Shown here piece by piece: positions 23,441 through 37,159 of a stretch of DNA of 64,000 nucleotides. Origin of the DNA: Trichoplusia ni (taxonomy: Eukaryota; Arthropoda; Insecta; Lepidoptera; Noctuidae); the NCBI RefSeq assembly GCF_003590095.1, contig NC_039502.1, positions 4,317,753 through 4,381,752 on the forward strand, in the 5' to 3' direction. Position 1 is the first letter of the stretch. Each line of letters starts with the position of its first letter. A program made the position numbers and the translations under genes. Under the pieces are notes generated by a model. The model was not told where the DNA came from, made no database searches, and saw nothing but the letters and a program-made list of their open reading frames with translations.

Positions 23441-24179
23441 TTTGTTTTAAGACTTCAGTTCTTTGACGATTTCGTTTTTTTTTTATAAAAAGATGTTTGG
23501 ACTTGTGCTTTATTTTCTTTTAAAATAAATTTATTTAAGTAATTCATATGTTTTCAAGTTTGACCAAAGTGCTTAAGCAACTAATTTGTAAAAATTGGAT
23601 ACTAAGTCGCATTTATTGCAGATATAGGTACAGACATATAGCTTCTGTAACTTGTTCACTAATTCCTGATTGTTCAAGTTGAGGTGAAAAAAACTCGCAA
23701 CAAAAACGCAAAAACGACACAAAAATGCTACCATGAGTCTCTTCAATATTAGTTAATATCAAAACCGAAATCCTCTACATCGGTGGAAAGTATAACTCTT
23801 ATTAAAGTCAAGTTTCCCTACAACATTAAATATGGACACCGATAAATCAACTTACAGACTTATAGACCAAAATATAAGTAAGAACAACCACTTTCACTTA
23901 ATTTTGCAATAAGGTGACACGATAACTGCATAATCTGTTATGTATCGAGAATGTTCACGCTTTTCGCGTTATGAGGTAAGCAGAGCTAATTTGCACCCTT
24001 TTGCATGGTAAAGGGATTGGGGACAGTTGACAGTAATCTTACTAATGATCTTGGTAATTTGATAAAAACTCGTCATTTTGTTGCATTAATTAGGAATTTA
24101 ATATTACGATTTCAAGATAACGAGGAAGTTCTTTTGAATTGCAAAAGTATCGGAAGCTTTTGAAAGAATGAAAATAGAG

Positions 24180-24256
24180 TTCTGGAAATCGAAATCGTGG
24201 AAGGAGTTGGGTGATGGGATATTTGCCCAGAAGTGGGACGATGTGGAATTATAAAA
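24180..24256 (+). mobile_element. LINE 3' ORF scrap
   Basis: The plus-strand frame reads WKSKSWKELGDGIFAQKWDD and stops at TAA after VEL. This matches the C-terminal tail pattern (W-x2-L-G-x5-Q-x-W) of lepidopteran LINE reverse-transcriptase proteins, of the same sort as 16163-16253. Everything upstream is lost. Confidence 0.6.
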
Positions 24257-26975
24257 TGTATTGGAACAAACAAAGTTAATTGATTAATTTGTAGCTCTTT
24301 TCCTTGATTTCTTTGTAACGAATGTTTACACGGTACAACACATTACATATTTCAATAAAAACCGAAACCTTTTAAATATAATTCGTGCGTAGTATTCATA
24401 AAAGTCAGTTTTTCATCGTATGTTAAATAACGATTGACATTTCGAACAAGTACGATGTCGTAACGGTTTTACCGGTCGGGGGTTCGATTCTGATTGGCGT
24501 AATAATGCGTGAATGTACTCAATGACTTGTATGGTACTATTGTTTGAATACAAGTTCTTCATGTTGTTTTATTCGTGAAATATTTCTTTGTCTTTAAACA
24601 TGTATATCCTCTCTTAAAGAAAAAAGTTTATTTATTGTTACCCGATGTGTTTGGCCTTTAATGGAGCTACGAGTATCTCGAAATTTTTGAAAAACCTTGG
24701 CATTTTTTTTTCTGATGGTTTTTTTTTTTATGAACACAGTTGTCAACTGTCCCTTTCTAACTTAAAACCTTACTATACGTAGGTCATGTCAAGAGATATA
24801 TGGGCATCAGATCCGCAATGAATTGTGCTATTAGCATAGTAATTTGATTATCTCTCAATATTTTACGACTGAAGTCAAGAGGTTAAGTTATTATCGTTGA
24901 TTCAAATAAAAGCCAAGCTTATGACACTCATTTAAGTAAACATAGGCCTACTCGACTGTGTGTGGTCTGATTTTATTATTTCTATCAATGATTTATTGGG
25001 CGATGACGGGTTATTTAAGTAATGATCGTTGCTCTTGTGTTTTGAATTCCATTTTTTTTATTATTAATGAAAGAATTCATTTAGGAGTAAGGTTTGTTTT
25101 GGAAGTTTTAATGTTGATTGCAATGGTAGGATTAATAAAAAACTATATTTGATAGTATAACAAGTTGATTCTTCATAATATAAAATTCTTCCATCAACTT
25201 ATAAAAAAGTGAGTTTTGTATTAGATCATCTGGATACTTTAATTTAAATACCTAAGATAAACTCTTGACATAGAGAACCTTTAAATATGCAAGTGAACTC
25301 TGAATAAACGGATTAAGCTAAATTTAACAAAACAATAAACAAACTGATCAGCATTAAACCGAGTTTTTAAAAACATGAAAACATGTAGACTTCTTATACC
25401 ACTTATTTTAGCTAAGCTACTTACAAAACAAAAAAAAATGACTCAGAAAAATGGCTACTTAGAATTAAAACAATATCAATTACACGTGTCTAGACGCTAC
25501 GTAACGGTCCACGTGTGATTCAGTTTATGCAACAATATGAATCATTTCGCCTTGATATAATCTGGGGGCCTACCACTTCAGCTTAACGTAATATAACAGT
25601 TATGTATAACGAGCGAATGAGATGTTGCTATGCGAATTGTAGAGCGCCGTCTCTCTTTAACACCTGCAATCAGATTGCTTCAAGAGAATTTGGTAGACGT
25701 TTCAATGCTGACATAGAAAGTGAAGGCTGATAGAAATGTATCACTTATGCTAATTTACGTTTTGAATAGTTGTTTGATGATTTGTAAATGAATGTCAATG
25801 TTGAAACTACTTTTGGTTTGTTAGCCGAATTATTTGGTTATTCATTTGTGTTTCTTTCATTAGTTTAAATTCATTAGTGCTTCTAGTGAATGAATACTGA
25901 TAATCTAAAATAACAACGACCAGCCAAAGCAAGTCCTTGATTCAGGCTTGAAAGTTTGCTTAAATAACTAAAAAAAAATCTGACTAATTTAAATTAATAT
26001 TCACTTCGCCTTCTATCTGAATTTCACTAAATACAACTGACTTCTACCACTCAGTGAAACAGCATATCACAAAGTAGCAGATTTTTTGTAAAACATTGAA
26101 CTCATAAACGACAAACAATCCAAAATTTCAGTACCCACGATAATTTAAAAGGTCGTTGCTCAAATTCTTGGTATTACGTCATAATCCACAATTCTCACAA
26201 TGAATGGTGATAAAAAAACGGTAGCCATCTGTGCAAACAGCACTTGAGTAGAAACTGACTTGTAGGGACCTGCGCAAGCAATTTTTGGGCCAACGAACTC
26301 TTGTTTAATGTGAAATACACTTTGTATGTGCAGAAACTATTTAAACAGTTGACATAACGACTACCATGTTTTTCAAGCATTTTAAAAACTGACAGTTTCT
26401 ACAAGGCAAAGACAAAGCTTTACCAATAGATAGCACTATCTCTTTCTCTTAGCAATTTCTGTAATTAACAAGTATCTGCAGTTTCGTTAGCTCTAAGTAA
26501 AGTCACAACTTTAGCAAGTTTACGATCAGAAATTAAAAATATCTTAATGTTTCTGCTTTTAATTTTTTGTCTTATTTTCACATATAAATTTATTTAAATG
26601 AGTGCGTGTCTTAGCAAATGGAAATCTCAAACCATTAAAATTTTGCAGGTACGCAAACGAAAACCTCTCTGATAAATTAAGAGTTAAACAACATTTTTAC
26701 CTAACAATACTTATTACTGACAAAAACCATATACCTAAACCTTGGTCATTTAATGCATAATTTATGGATAGGTAAATTATAAAGAAGTACCTTATCTTCG
26801 TAACAGCGCCCAACCATAAATAGAACCCATAATTAATTACATACAGAATAAACGACTCGCCAGAGCCTAAAACATAAAAGAAACTACCATCTGTTGAACA
26901 ATATTAAATTATAACAGTCGAGTTACAGAAAAAAAGTAAACTGTTCGTAGGAATCCCAATAAAAAAAAACCATAA
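24257..26975. other. Unassigned sequence
   Basis: Contains a B-box-like GGGGTTCGATTC near 24478, perhaps a worn SINE, and a weak hydrophobic open frame at 24958-25152. Nothing else is supported. Confidence 0.4.
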
Positions 26976-27194
26976 GATAGCAACAGACATCCCTCTTGTG
27001 AACACGTGGCGAGACAGGAAGGAAGCGTTAATTTAGACGATGTCAATGAATAGGATATGGCTCAAAATTGTGTAGAAGATAATGAAAGTCTTGTTAGTAA
27101 AGATCTATTTGAAACACGTCATGATGCAACAGATGAAGAATCAATTAATGCAAGTAACAAAATTGACATAAAAGCCAACAAAGATATGACATGA
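26976..27194 (+). pseudogene. Acidic coding relic with one TAG
   Basis: Not recognised. One frame runs from after a TAA to TGA 27192-27194 with a single TAG at 27051. It reads HVARQEGSVNLDDVNE, stop, DMAQNCVEDNESLVSKDLF and ETRHDATDEESINASNKID. In the main part about 22 of 50 codons begin with G (hand count), much above local base content. The composition is acidic and hydrophilic, like a disordered segment. No splice sites were identified. Confidence 0.42.
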
Positions 27195-27669
27195 CTTTAA
27201 TTACGAGATTATATTTTATGACAAAAAATTGATACCGTTACCGATTATACTTTTATGCTCCATTTAATAATAACTGCACTTTGATAAAGATTTTTATGGA
27301 AGTCATTTTATGGGCACTTAAAATAAAAGACGAAATACTTTTCAATTGAACTTAAAACAGTTGGATTTGAAGTTTGTGTTTATCCGTTATAAATATTAAA
27401 CAAGAGTTTCTACAAATTCATGAACCATCTCGTAACAAACGACAATAAAACATCGACTGAGACATTGACTGGCGATCAAGGGGTCGTGAGTTCAAATCCC
27501 AGTTGAACTATTGATGGACTTGGTACTGAAAATACATAAAACGATAATATTTAACAAGCTTAACGGGTTCATGACACTTAAAATGCAAGAAATAAAGTTT
27601 AAAGAGAACATGATGCTTCTAGAGAAATTGAATAAGAAAAATGCTCAATCAAAATGGGAGGGTTCTAAA

Positions 27670-27885
27670 GGCTAAAGACTTTATGACTGTACCAACCGTT
27701 GGCTACTACCACTTTTATGTTGACTTATGTTTTGTTCTCAACAGAAATAAATCATCTGTGAAAATATCAACTATCTAGCTATCGACTCAAGACATACAAC
27801 TGAGTGAAAACGTGCAGTCAAACAGACAGACAACGGAGCCTCAGTAAAATTCCGTTTAAGCCTTTGAATACGAAACCTAAAAAAG
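27670..27885 (-). repeat. Dispersed repeat, 'GTCTGTCTG / AGCTAGATAGTT' family, copy 2
   Basis: On the minus strand: TACTGAGGCTCCGTTGTC, TGTCTGTTTGAC, GATAGCTAGATAGTTGATAT and TTCACAGATGATTTATTTC in order, matching the landmarks of the repeat at 21539-21757. Confidence 0.6.
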
Positions 27886-30800
27886 GATAAAATATTAACC
27901 GTTAACAAATACCCGTGCCAATATACTCGTAGGCTTTCAACCCTTCACATTAATCTCACATGCTATATAGCCATATACTTGTACTTCTTGCAACGAACAT
28001 TGCCCACAAATCATAGTTATACCAGCTCTCGGTTCGTAATAGTCGATGTGGGTTAGAAACAAAGGAACTTCTACTTAACCCGACAGTTGTTACACCGTTA
28101 CCACAAATGATTTGTATTTTATGACCGCTGAATTCATTTTATTTAATGAGAAACGTTTCTCTATTCAGCATGTTATGAGAGAGAAGACCTCTAAAAACAT
28201 AGGTATGCTAATTCATTGAAAGTGTTTTGTGCGACAATAGAGCTATTCATAATTTCATTTACAATAAAATTATTGATTGTCTAAATGAATATTAGATTTA
28301 ATGTTAATGATTTTCTAAAAGTCAAATGAAATTTGTTGGACAGGTTTAATTTCAAAAGGTATTTTAATAAATAAAATGTCCATCATGATTCAGGAAATTC
28401 TTAGTTATATAACAGTTGAATTTCGAATTTATGTTCAAGCAACATTTCTAAAATAAAAATAAAAGTATTGCATAAAAATTATAAAATCGTATAAAACTTC
28501 TAAGTCTGAAATTCCGCAACGATGACATCATCTCAACATTAAGTCCGTTCGCAAGCATTCGAATTACATGCCTGTGTAATGGGTTCCCATGGACCGTTTT
28601 ATCACACTTCCTATGCAAGTTTGCGGGCAACGTTGCCCTCTGAATTGCCAGGCTGATGCCTTCAATGGTTATAGAATCGCCCTATTGTTTTATTGTACAT
28701 CTGATATTATAGGGAATTTATAGGCGTGCACGTGCATTTTAGGATTTTCGGATGTTTGCACTGAGATAGTGTGTAAGGTGTCCCTCTGGGATAAAAATGG
28801 GGCCCGTGAAATTGACAAGTTAAATCTTGTTAGTTACTTCCAAAATTGACTTTACACATACCGAAAATTTAAATAAAAACTAAACATAACATTTTGTGAC
28901 AAAACCCATTGCGCAGTTTCGATACCTAATCAATGATTTAAAGATTATCGTAAAACGCAAAAGTCGTGCTTGCAACGTCGACACACCTTTTTCAAACCAG
29001 ATTGGATTATAAGATTTGATTGCAAGGGAAAGACTCGTACCCAAACTAAGACTACAAACAGCCTTAAAGAAAATATGTTAGTGAAATCAACAATAAATCC
29101 AAGACTGCACGTTGCACTGCGCTGACCTCCTGATGTTATCTTATCAATGGCGATAAAGAAACACACTTTACCTGTACTAACTCACGGAAGTCTTGTGCCA
29201 GTCAGTATCAGGTAAACCTTATGTTTAGTCGAAATAGTTTAGCGAGATTTGTTTCACAACGAAGACTTAAATCTAGAAGTAAGAATATGTAATCGTTATA
29301 TGAAAAAGGGAGAAAGAAATAAAGTAATAATTCCTGTCGAAGACCAGATCTTTTACATAAAAACAAGTCGATAATCTTGTCAATAAGGCCTGTTAAGAGT
29401 TGCCTACAGTCGTTGCTACTGCGAAACCCAACCAATAATGATGTTATGCAAGCCAATATTTCGGTCCGCACAAGAGATAATGCACCACTTAAGTTTACCA
29501 CTTTCGTTTCACTTTAGAAAAAATAAATTATTTCATTAAGTGTGTTTGACTTGAACAATAAAACTTGATAAAGCCAGTAAATAATGAATTAAAGTAATTT
29601 TTTATCAGTGTTTTGCGATTTTGAACAAAATTTATTCCATGGATCCCTGCATAAAGTTGAGCAAACACAGGTAACAAAAATACCCCCCATCGTCACAACA
29701 ATCAATATTGCAAATGTCCTCGAAACTTCGACGCTTATTTGCATGGTCTTTATGCAAATATTTCCGACGCAAAGCCAAAGAAAAATGAGCCTATTATCCT
29801 TGTTATTAATTTTAATTTTGCTTGTCGTATAGAAAAGGAAGACGATGACATAACTAAAACAATGAATTGCAAACGTTGAAAGGAATTTCTACATCTATTT
29901 GACTTCCATAACATGACAATATTTGAGTTGCGTATTTAAGTGTACAGTTGCAAAAGAACAGTTTTGTCTTGAAAATATTCGTCGAACGGTAAACCATCTT
30001 CCACTGTCAAATTACAACGAAAAAGAGTAGATACTTCATCGTCTTTTAGTAGTATATTAGTTCCGTATTGCTCAATCTATGGACTTATAGAATCTTCAGC
30101 GCTATATGGACCTAATGTATAAATCAGATCACATCGTCATACTCTGTCATTGTCGTGACCACAACACTGTTAGCCGAGCTGTCCGCAGAATCAACAATAA
30201 GATTATCTGAAACCGAATCTACCAGGAATATGATAAGCTCTTTTGTATCCATGTATTTTACAGTCCATATATGATATTACATAGTAATATTGGTTACTAT
30301 TAATGTCAGTTATTCAACTGTCTTCACGTATTTCAAAGTCATTGTTTTTTTATTTAACAATTTTGTCTTTGTTGCCTTCGTAATTTTTATTATTAGTATT
30401 AGCTATATCATTTTGTTTACCTGCGCTTTTATTTTAAGCTTATTTTATAGCAAGCCTCTAAATTTATTCATACAATTCTAAATTATTGTTATCGATACCA
30501 AAATGGATGATCCAATTTATTTTAGGTGCATCTTGGAATCATCGATGGGTGGTCGAATTTACAAATTCAAAATGTCTTCGATAAAAGTAAAAATATTGTT
30601 TAAATCCTGAGATGATAATAACAAAGGCATATGTTGCTTTGTTCGTGGGTTTAAATGGATGTTACCAATAAGGCCGAAAGATGGGTAATGTGATTAGGCT
30701 CGAACGTAATGAATGAAATTTCCAAGCTTACAGTGAGACCCGATCAAAGGGGTTATCTGGTTTTACATTTTTCTGAATTCAAAATGACAAACTCATCACA

Positions 30801-31493
30801 TCACCTAAAATATTTGAATTTAGTACCTCTGTTGTTTTGTCATTTTTTTTTCAATTGTTTTATTTGAAAGCAAAATTCACTTGTCATAATTTTCAAAATG
30901 ATATATTATAATCTAACTAAGTATAATAACACTGACAATGCCTAACAAAAAGTTCTAATGTCATTTATATTTAATTCAAACGTAACAAAAAAGAAAAATC
31001 CTTTTATGTAGCTTCATCAACATGCAGTTTGTAGTAATCAACAAAACAATACCGCCATGAAACATTGAAAAGCCCATTGTTAGCAATAAATTCGCGAACA
31101 TGACTCCTAAAATCATTGTACTAGTGCAGAATGCAAAGTGACAATTTGAACCTTGCGAATACAGGATGTGTCGACAATAGAACTCGGATGTTCGCTCGTT
31201 TGATCTCTCGGTGTTTTGTCATGACTCATGTGGACAGTCATTTTGAAATTAATGCACAACACGACATTTTTGCACACATTACGATTTTAAAGTATTTGTT
31301 TGGAATTCGGTAGTTATGAGGCTCGTGGAAAATGGATGCGTTATGTTTATGTATTGTATAACTGGAATTTGAGTCATGCAGGTTCCGAGTTTTTGTGTTA
31401 TTGTCTTTAATACAATGTGTGGACTTTTGACTGTCATGATGTTTCAATTTATCGTATCGTATCATATAACCTACAATGTACTGTAAATTGTAC
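27886..31493. other. Unassigned sequence
   Basis: Includes the 14-bp palindrome GGGCAACGTTGCCC at 28625-28638 and weak open frames at 29208-29501 (-), 29608-29832 (+) and 30290-30481 (+). The last two are strongly hydrophobic but lack context. No gene is called. Confidence 0.4.
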
Positions 31494-31690
31494 GGATAGC
31501 CGAGTCACTACTCGGCTATTATTATTAATCGGCTATTAATATTATTAAGGTCGCCTCGCTCAAGCCACAGCACACGACACGTCAATTATTCGAATCCCGC
31601 GCAATCCACGCATGTTTGTTCTAAGTCTCATCTATTTGTAAATGTGACTCAAGAATGTTTGTGAAAACCCTCGCAATAGAAGGAATCAAT
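31494..31690 (+). mobile_element. Worn type-B SINE
   Basis: AGCCGAGTCACTACTCGGC at the head, a B-box-like ATTCGAATCCCGC near 31590, then CATGTTTGTTCTAAG, AAATGTGACTC and TTGTGAAAACCC follow the order seen in the type-B SINE at 12686-12862. A local duplication (CGGCTATTATTATTAAT) lies in the head. Confidence 0.5.
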
Positions 31691-31756
31691 AACTTAAATT
31701 ATCGCTAGGGTAATAAACCTATTACCTAAAGTAATAACACTGGCTTTTAAGCCACT

Positions 31757-31927
31757 TCATTTTATGACTTCATCAAGATCTACAGCTGTCTTATCCTCAA
31801 TACTTGTCTGTCCATTGACTTCACCGGTAGCTTCATCCAATAGGTCATAAAATGCCACGGCTATAACAACGAAAGCACGTCGTTCCCAACATATCCCACG
31901 ACACAACATTTCTAACCCTTCGGGCAA
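31757..31927 (-). pseudogene. Uninterrupted short coding fragment, unknown protein
   Basis: Minus-strand frame from 31927 to TGA 31757-31759, with an ATG at 31909. It reads LPEGLEMLCRGICWERRAF, then VVIAVAFYDLLDEATGEV, NGQTSIEDKTAVDLDEVIK. Over the last 41 codons about 22 begin with G, the highest proportion I found, and there is no stop. It could be a live small ORF of 50 codons, a last exon, or a fragment of a mobile element. I do not recognise the family. No clear acceptor precedes it. Confidence 0.42.
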
Positions 31928-33637
31928 TCATACTTCCATATTAAGTTGTCACATGTAATAATATTAATCTTATGTAAACAACGAGGTAGGTAAACATTAT
32001 GATATTGACAATAGCTCACTTATAACGTGTAGGAATGGAAGAAAGTGCAACTACAAGTACTTAAGGCTATAAGGCAGGTTACACGCGAACGATAGAGGAA
32101 CATATCACGTAGGGCTGGCTTAAACAAGGGACTCTTTGTATCGTAAGTGCTGTTTAATAATAATGAAAAATATTTTTATTTCAAATAAAATTGACTACTC
32201 GTAAAACCATAAATAAATGTGAGTGGGCACAGCAGCCACCCATTGATGCTTTTGAATAAATAACAAATTAAAATAGTGTAAAATATTAGGACTTTTACGG
32301 ATGTATCTGTCTACAACTTTGGAATAACGTATTTGATATTTGAGATCTATAGTAAATTCGGTCAATTTATTGCGAATTTCTAATTGATAGCTTAAGAAGG
32401 AAAAATAACTACCGCTGGTTTCAGCCATTAACCGTCTCTAGGAACGGAAGTTGTTGCAGAAGTCCAAATATATTTATCCAGACAAATTTATTTGACAGGA
32501 CACTTATATGACCAATTTAATTATGATCACAGCCTTCATTTGCTCGTTTAAGATCATCTTAACGATAGTGAATGAGGGCTCTATAAGTGTAATTGTCACT
32601 TCACTATGATATAACAGTTCACTCGTGATAACTCGTAACGAATAGATGAGTGGAACCTTAGTATCAATGAAAGTGTTATTCTGTATTGTTTCTTTATCTG
32701 ATAAATATTGTTGAACTCGGAACTGGCTTCGTATATGGAGCTTAATACTACTTTTAAGGACGAAAATTAGTAGTAATATTGAAACAATAGCTTAATGAGG
32801 TGGAAATAAAATTTGAATGAGCCGCAAACTTTTGACTGACATTTTTTTGTGAATAAATTGTCAGCTAAAGGTTACCATTTTTGATCTATCAAGAATTTAA
32901 GATGATTGAAGACGTCGTATATTGACATATTTCTTCGTTTTTCGTCCTGTTTACTTTACTCCAGAAACATATACGCGTATGGCAGTTTTATAGAACGGAG
33001 CGACGTTTACTAAAAATATAAAGATTTTTCCATCCCGTGACCGAACATAATTTTATATCTTTCATTCCAAAATTTGACTACAACCTAGACATTTCATTTA
33101 CACCTTAAATAATATAGACATACACGTCGGTATAACTATAAAAGCAAACCATGTCTAACGTCTTAATATTTTTACAAAAACTGCAAGACAAGACAACCTG
33201 TTTTGTAATCTCGTCATCAGTACTGCTGTTGGCTGTAGCGATCTAACGTTATGATACCATTTTATCGAGCTATAAGCGGGTCCACGTAAACTTGAGCAAT
33301 TTTTCCTCTTACAATGTAAAAATCTTGTTCTTAAGTGTTATGTACGATTTGTTTATACGTTTGAATAGTTCTGGATTTTAAATGATTTCATCGCGATATT
33401 ATTATGGTTTAAATGCATTTTGTGAGTGAGATACGTAGTTTTTGTGACTGTAACTTGCGATAAGGGTGTGGTTTTATTAATGTTGATCATTCAAACACGT
33501 TATAGTTTCGTGAAAATGCCAATAAATGGTTTAGTCAGTGAACTGAGTTGGTATGCGACTTTATCTAGGATTCTAGGAGCAGCCTTCGCGGTATACGTAA
33601 TCGAGGTTTGTTGCATTGATAAGACTTTATAGAAGTA
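31928..33637. other. Unassigned sequence
   Basis: Includes weak open frames at 32195-32428 (-) and 33426-33632 (+). The second is G-rich overall, so its codon bias is unconvincing. Confidence 0.4.
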
Positions 33638-33660
33638 GCTTCTCGGCCATTTTGGCTACA
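33638..33660 (+). pseudogene. U2 snRNA 5'-end-like fragment
   Basis: GCTTCTCGGCC then A then TTTTGGCTA closely matches the 5' end of U2 snRNA (GCTTCTCGGCC-TT(T/A)TGGCTAAGAT as known). The match is lost after about 24 bases, so this is at most a retroposed scrap, not a functional RNA gene. A chance hit is possible. Confidence 0.4.
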
Positions 33661-35167
33661 TGGCTACATTTTGCACCGATATTGACGTGTATGTTCAATT
33701 CACTAACTGAATTATGAAAAACTTTTGTAGCAAATCAATGTAACCGATAAGCAACGTTAATAGACAATGGATAATGACACAAAAGGCGCCAATAAAAACA
33801 AATATTATTTCCACTAAACCAAATACTCAAATATTTAATTAATTAATACTATCTAAACGCCACTTACAGTAAACACGATTTTATTTACGAATCCCCAATT
33901 AAAACAAACTAATAATTAGACCGGCTATCGTACATCGAAATATACGGACGGGTGATAGAATCGGTAAACTTGTTATCCATTACTCGTTATCTTCGATGGA
34001 GTTTGCAGCTGTTCTTGCAAGTGCAGAAATGGACGATGTATAACGCGTTATGATAAGGCGTGCGGATGTGCGGCGCCGTGTCTGACGCCTCGGTCACGAA
34101 GTATGATTGCTATCGTTTGTATATTGAGACACTTTCTTTGCTTGTAAAGGAAATGTTTGTTTAATTCGTTTTAGTTTGAGTCACGTAATGACGTGAATTG
34201 CTGAATCATTGAATTATTTGTTTTGAGACGAAATCGATGTGTTTGTCAAATCTTTCCTTTGAAATTATATGAATGGTATTTGTCTGTTTGACCATACTAA
34301 TCTCAGGATTAACTTGATGAATACAAAAGAGAACCTTATACCCAGATTTATTTTAAGAGGGCTATTTGATATCGAGGGCATGCATCAAAGCAGGTAGGTC
34401 AATATTTCCATTAAATATGGAATTAAATTCAGCTTTCTTGTAGGAAAAACACCATAATTATGAGTATTAAAAACGCAGTAATGGATTTGATAAATTAATG
34501 ACCCATAATACCTACTTCTTTTTAAAGTAAAATTTTATATAAGATTAATGTTTATAACATTAAAACTGCAAATGTATGTAGATATTCAATTCAATAGAGG
34601 CAAAAAGTGATCAGATTTCATAAAACATGTACTAAAAGCAAAATCATTTCGAACTGATATTTAAAATAAGCTTCAAGCAAAAGATCTTAAACAAAACCTA
34701 TAAACAGGAATGTTTAACAACGCAAAGATAACAGGCGAAGAAAAGGCTAAATCACGATAACTAAAAACACGCAAAATTGAACCTTATACCCTTGTCATAA
34801 GAGCTTCAGTTACAGTTAACAGTAAAACATGTAATTACAATCTGTTTGCGTCTTGTATCATCCATTCTGATAGCTTTCAGTTCTGATTAATTAAATGATA
34901 AGGAACAACATTGATTCATTAAGTAAATTGGGTTTTAAAACCTTTTTAAGTCGCCTTCTTAATGTCAGGATAATTTGGATAATTTTTGAGGAAGTATTTT
35001 CTTGGTACTCGTGATAATATATTTACTGAAATATACCTGCTTAGTTTATGATTTTATAATGATTAGTGTAGAGATTCTTCAAACTTCTAGGATTTCTTTT
35101 TCTGATTTATATAAAGTTTAATATTTTAATCGTTGAAACATTATTGTCTGTTATAGACATCTTTAAT
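33661..35167. other. Unassigned sequence
   Basis: No gene, RNA or repeat family that I can support. A GC-richer patch near 34055-34095 has no coding frame. Confidence 0.5.
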
Positions 35168-35414
35168 GACGACCTCCGTGGTCGAGTGGCGTACGCACCG
35201 GTTTCAAGGTGTCGCTAGCTCTGAGGTCCCGGGTTCGATCCCCGGTCGGGTCAGTGTAAAAATTCACATTTCTACATTGTCTCGGGTCTGGGTGTTTGTG
35301 GTACCTTCGTTGTATCTGAATTCCATAACACAAGTGCTTTAGCAACTTACTTTGGGTTCAGAACAATGTATGTCATGTTGTCCGCATTTATTGTCCGCAT
35401 ACGTTTATTTATAG
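35168..35414 (+). mobile_element. tRNA-derived SINE, type A, copy 2
   Basis: Starts GACGACCTCCGTGGTCGAG. It has an A-box-like TGGTCGAGTGG, then a B box GGTTCGATCCC at 35232-35242, and a body shared with 3291-3524 in reverse, ending TTGTCCGCATTTATTGTCC and TTTATTTA. The tRNA-like head is a polymerase III promoter. Inserts of this kind depend on a LINE for mobility. It is slightly longer at the 3' end than copy 1. Confidence 0.88.
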
Positions 35415-36399
35415 TTGTACATTAGTACATTATAGTTTATTTATGAACTGACAAATGTTAGTGTTCGAATCATTCAGTCTAGACGTATATCTTCAAACAA
35501 AGGCTACAGTATTAAAAATTGTAGTGTATTCGAAAAGAAACATTATTGCAAATATAAAATGCTTGCAAAACTACATGACTCATAATAATAAGTAACAGCT
35601 AATGGATAGATAAGTAAAACCAGACATAACTCTGTAGTGATATCACTTAAAATTAACTTCTTTTGCTAACATAATAAAAATTGAAAGTATCAATTATAAA
35701 AAAAAAATTGGTAAATGGCGTTTATTATTATTATTTAATAGTCATGGGCTGAACTTAACACATTATAATAATATGTATATTACTTTTTAAAATAAAAATA
35801 AAAATAAACATTTTCCAATTTTGTCAACTAATACTATCAATCACCATCAAATAAAGGTTAAAAACTCTAAATAAATCGCTCTATTAACAATTTCATTTAT
35901 TTTTACATCGGCAAGCACTGTATATCTTATTCATTCTATCATCATCTTCTGTCTCTTACTCTCAACGCTTGCATCTGTATCCTCCATCTACGACATTCCC
36001 TGCTCTGTGCATCCAAAAAAACATAACCAGTATCAAAATGCAACAAGATAACACCATATCTATCGAGGCCACGTATCTATGAAGCAATAACATCAAACTT
36101 ATCAATACACACGATACAGCGTTAAACATGGAAACCTACGTTAAATGTATCCACTATCTTTATAATCTGGTCGACTCGCCTCTTCATAGTTAATACTATA
36201 TGACTTGTTATTATGATGACTTGTACAGGTGTTATGTTATTAAACCTTTAATTCTGAAAAGAAATGTAGGAGGAAGAAATATAAGGAGTAAGTACAATCC
36301 CGTAAGACAAGTAGTAATATTAATTGGAAAAATTTGATCAACTTTGGATATGACATAGGTTGCGATACTTCTGATCAGTGTTTTATTCCTAAACAAAAA
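35415..36399. other. Unassigned sequence with a possible LINE-like scrap
   Basis: 35935-36012 on the minus strand (GATGCACAGAGCAGGGAATG..., ending in repeated GATGAT) resembles a short repeat scrap that I associate with lepidopteran LINE tails, at low confidence. The rest is featureless. Confidence 0.3.
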
Positions 36400-36571
36400 A
36401 ATACTATTTTTTATTATAGGAGGCTTTCACAAACATTTAAGTCACATGCACAAAGACTCCAAGACTCAGGACCAGCATTCGTTAATCACACAAACGCTTC
36501 TCCTACGCGGGAATCAAACTCGCGACAAGTCGCGTACTGTCAATTTAGTGTGTTAACCTCAACCACATAAT
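36400..36571 (-). mobile_element. tRNA-derived SINE, type B, minus-strand copy
   Basis: Read on the minus strand: GTGGTTGAGGTTAACACAC, a B-box-like GAGTTTGATTCCCGCGTAGG, then GAAGCGTTTGTGTGATTAAC, TTTGTGCATGTGACTTAAA and TTGTGAAAGCC. These match the order and spacing of 12686-12862. It ends in an A/T-rich stretch. Confidence 0.7.
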
Positions 36572-37159
36572 TTGAGTGATTACCATGTCTTCCGACAATT
36601 TTTTTATTCCTTTTTTGCGCCCAAGCTTTGCTTAGGTTTCCTTCCAACCCCATTAGACTTGAATACTTACTGTTTTGACATCGCGTCTTTAACAATTATG
36701 AAATACAATTTCGAAATATTTATCGTCACTTATTATAGATAAAAATAACGATATTCAACAAATTATCTTTGGTTATCTCAGCGATTGGCGGTCATACGAT
36801 TGTGTGGCGCCAGTCGGTAAATAAAGGTGACAGATTAAAGACTATATCATTACTTTGGTCAGATGTTTCGTTTGATAGTGTTAAGTAATTGATTGTGAAT
36901 GGACGACGGGTGGTCAAAGCGTTAAGAGTAGACTAGCACGCGTGGTCCTTTTGGAGTTAAGACTATTGATCTTTGTTTTTAGTTTGTAACATGTGTTGTA
37001 CCATTAAAGGTTAAGGTATAGGGGGTAAGGGTAACGTAAGGTAAAATTTAACGTTAAAAAAGGATCATTTTTCGGCTTCATTTAGAATCCATATATTAAT
37101 GAGTAGTTAATTATTATGAAGTCCTTCGGAAATAACTGCACAGATATTCGATTGGTATA

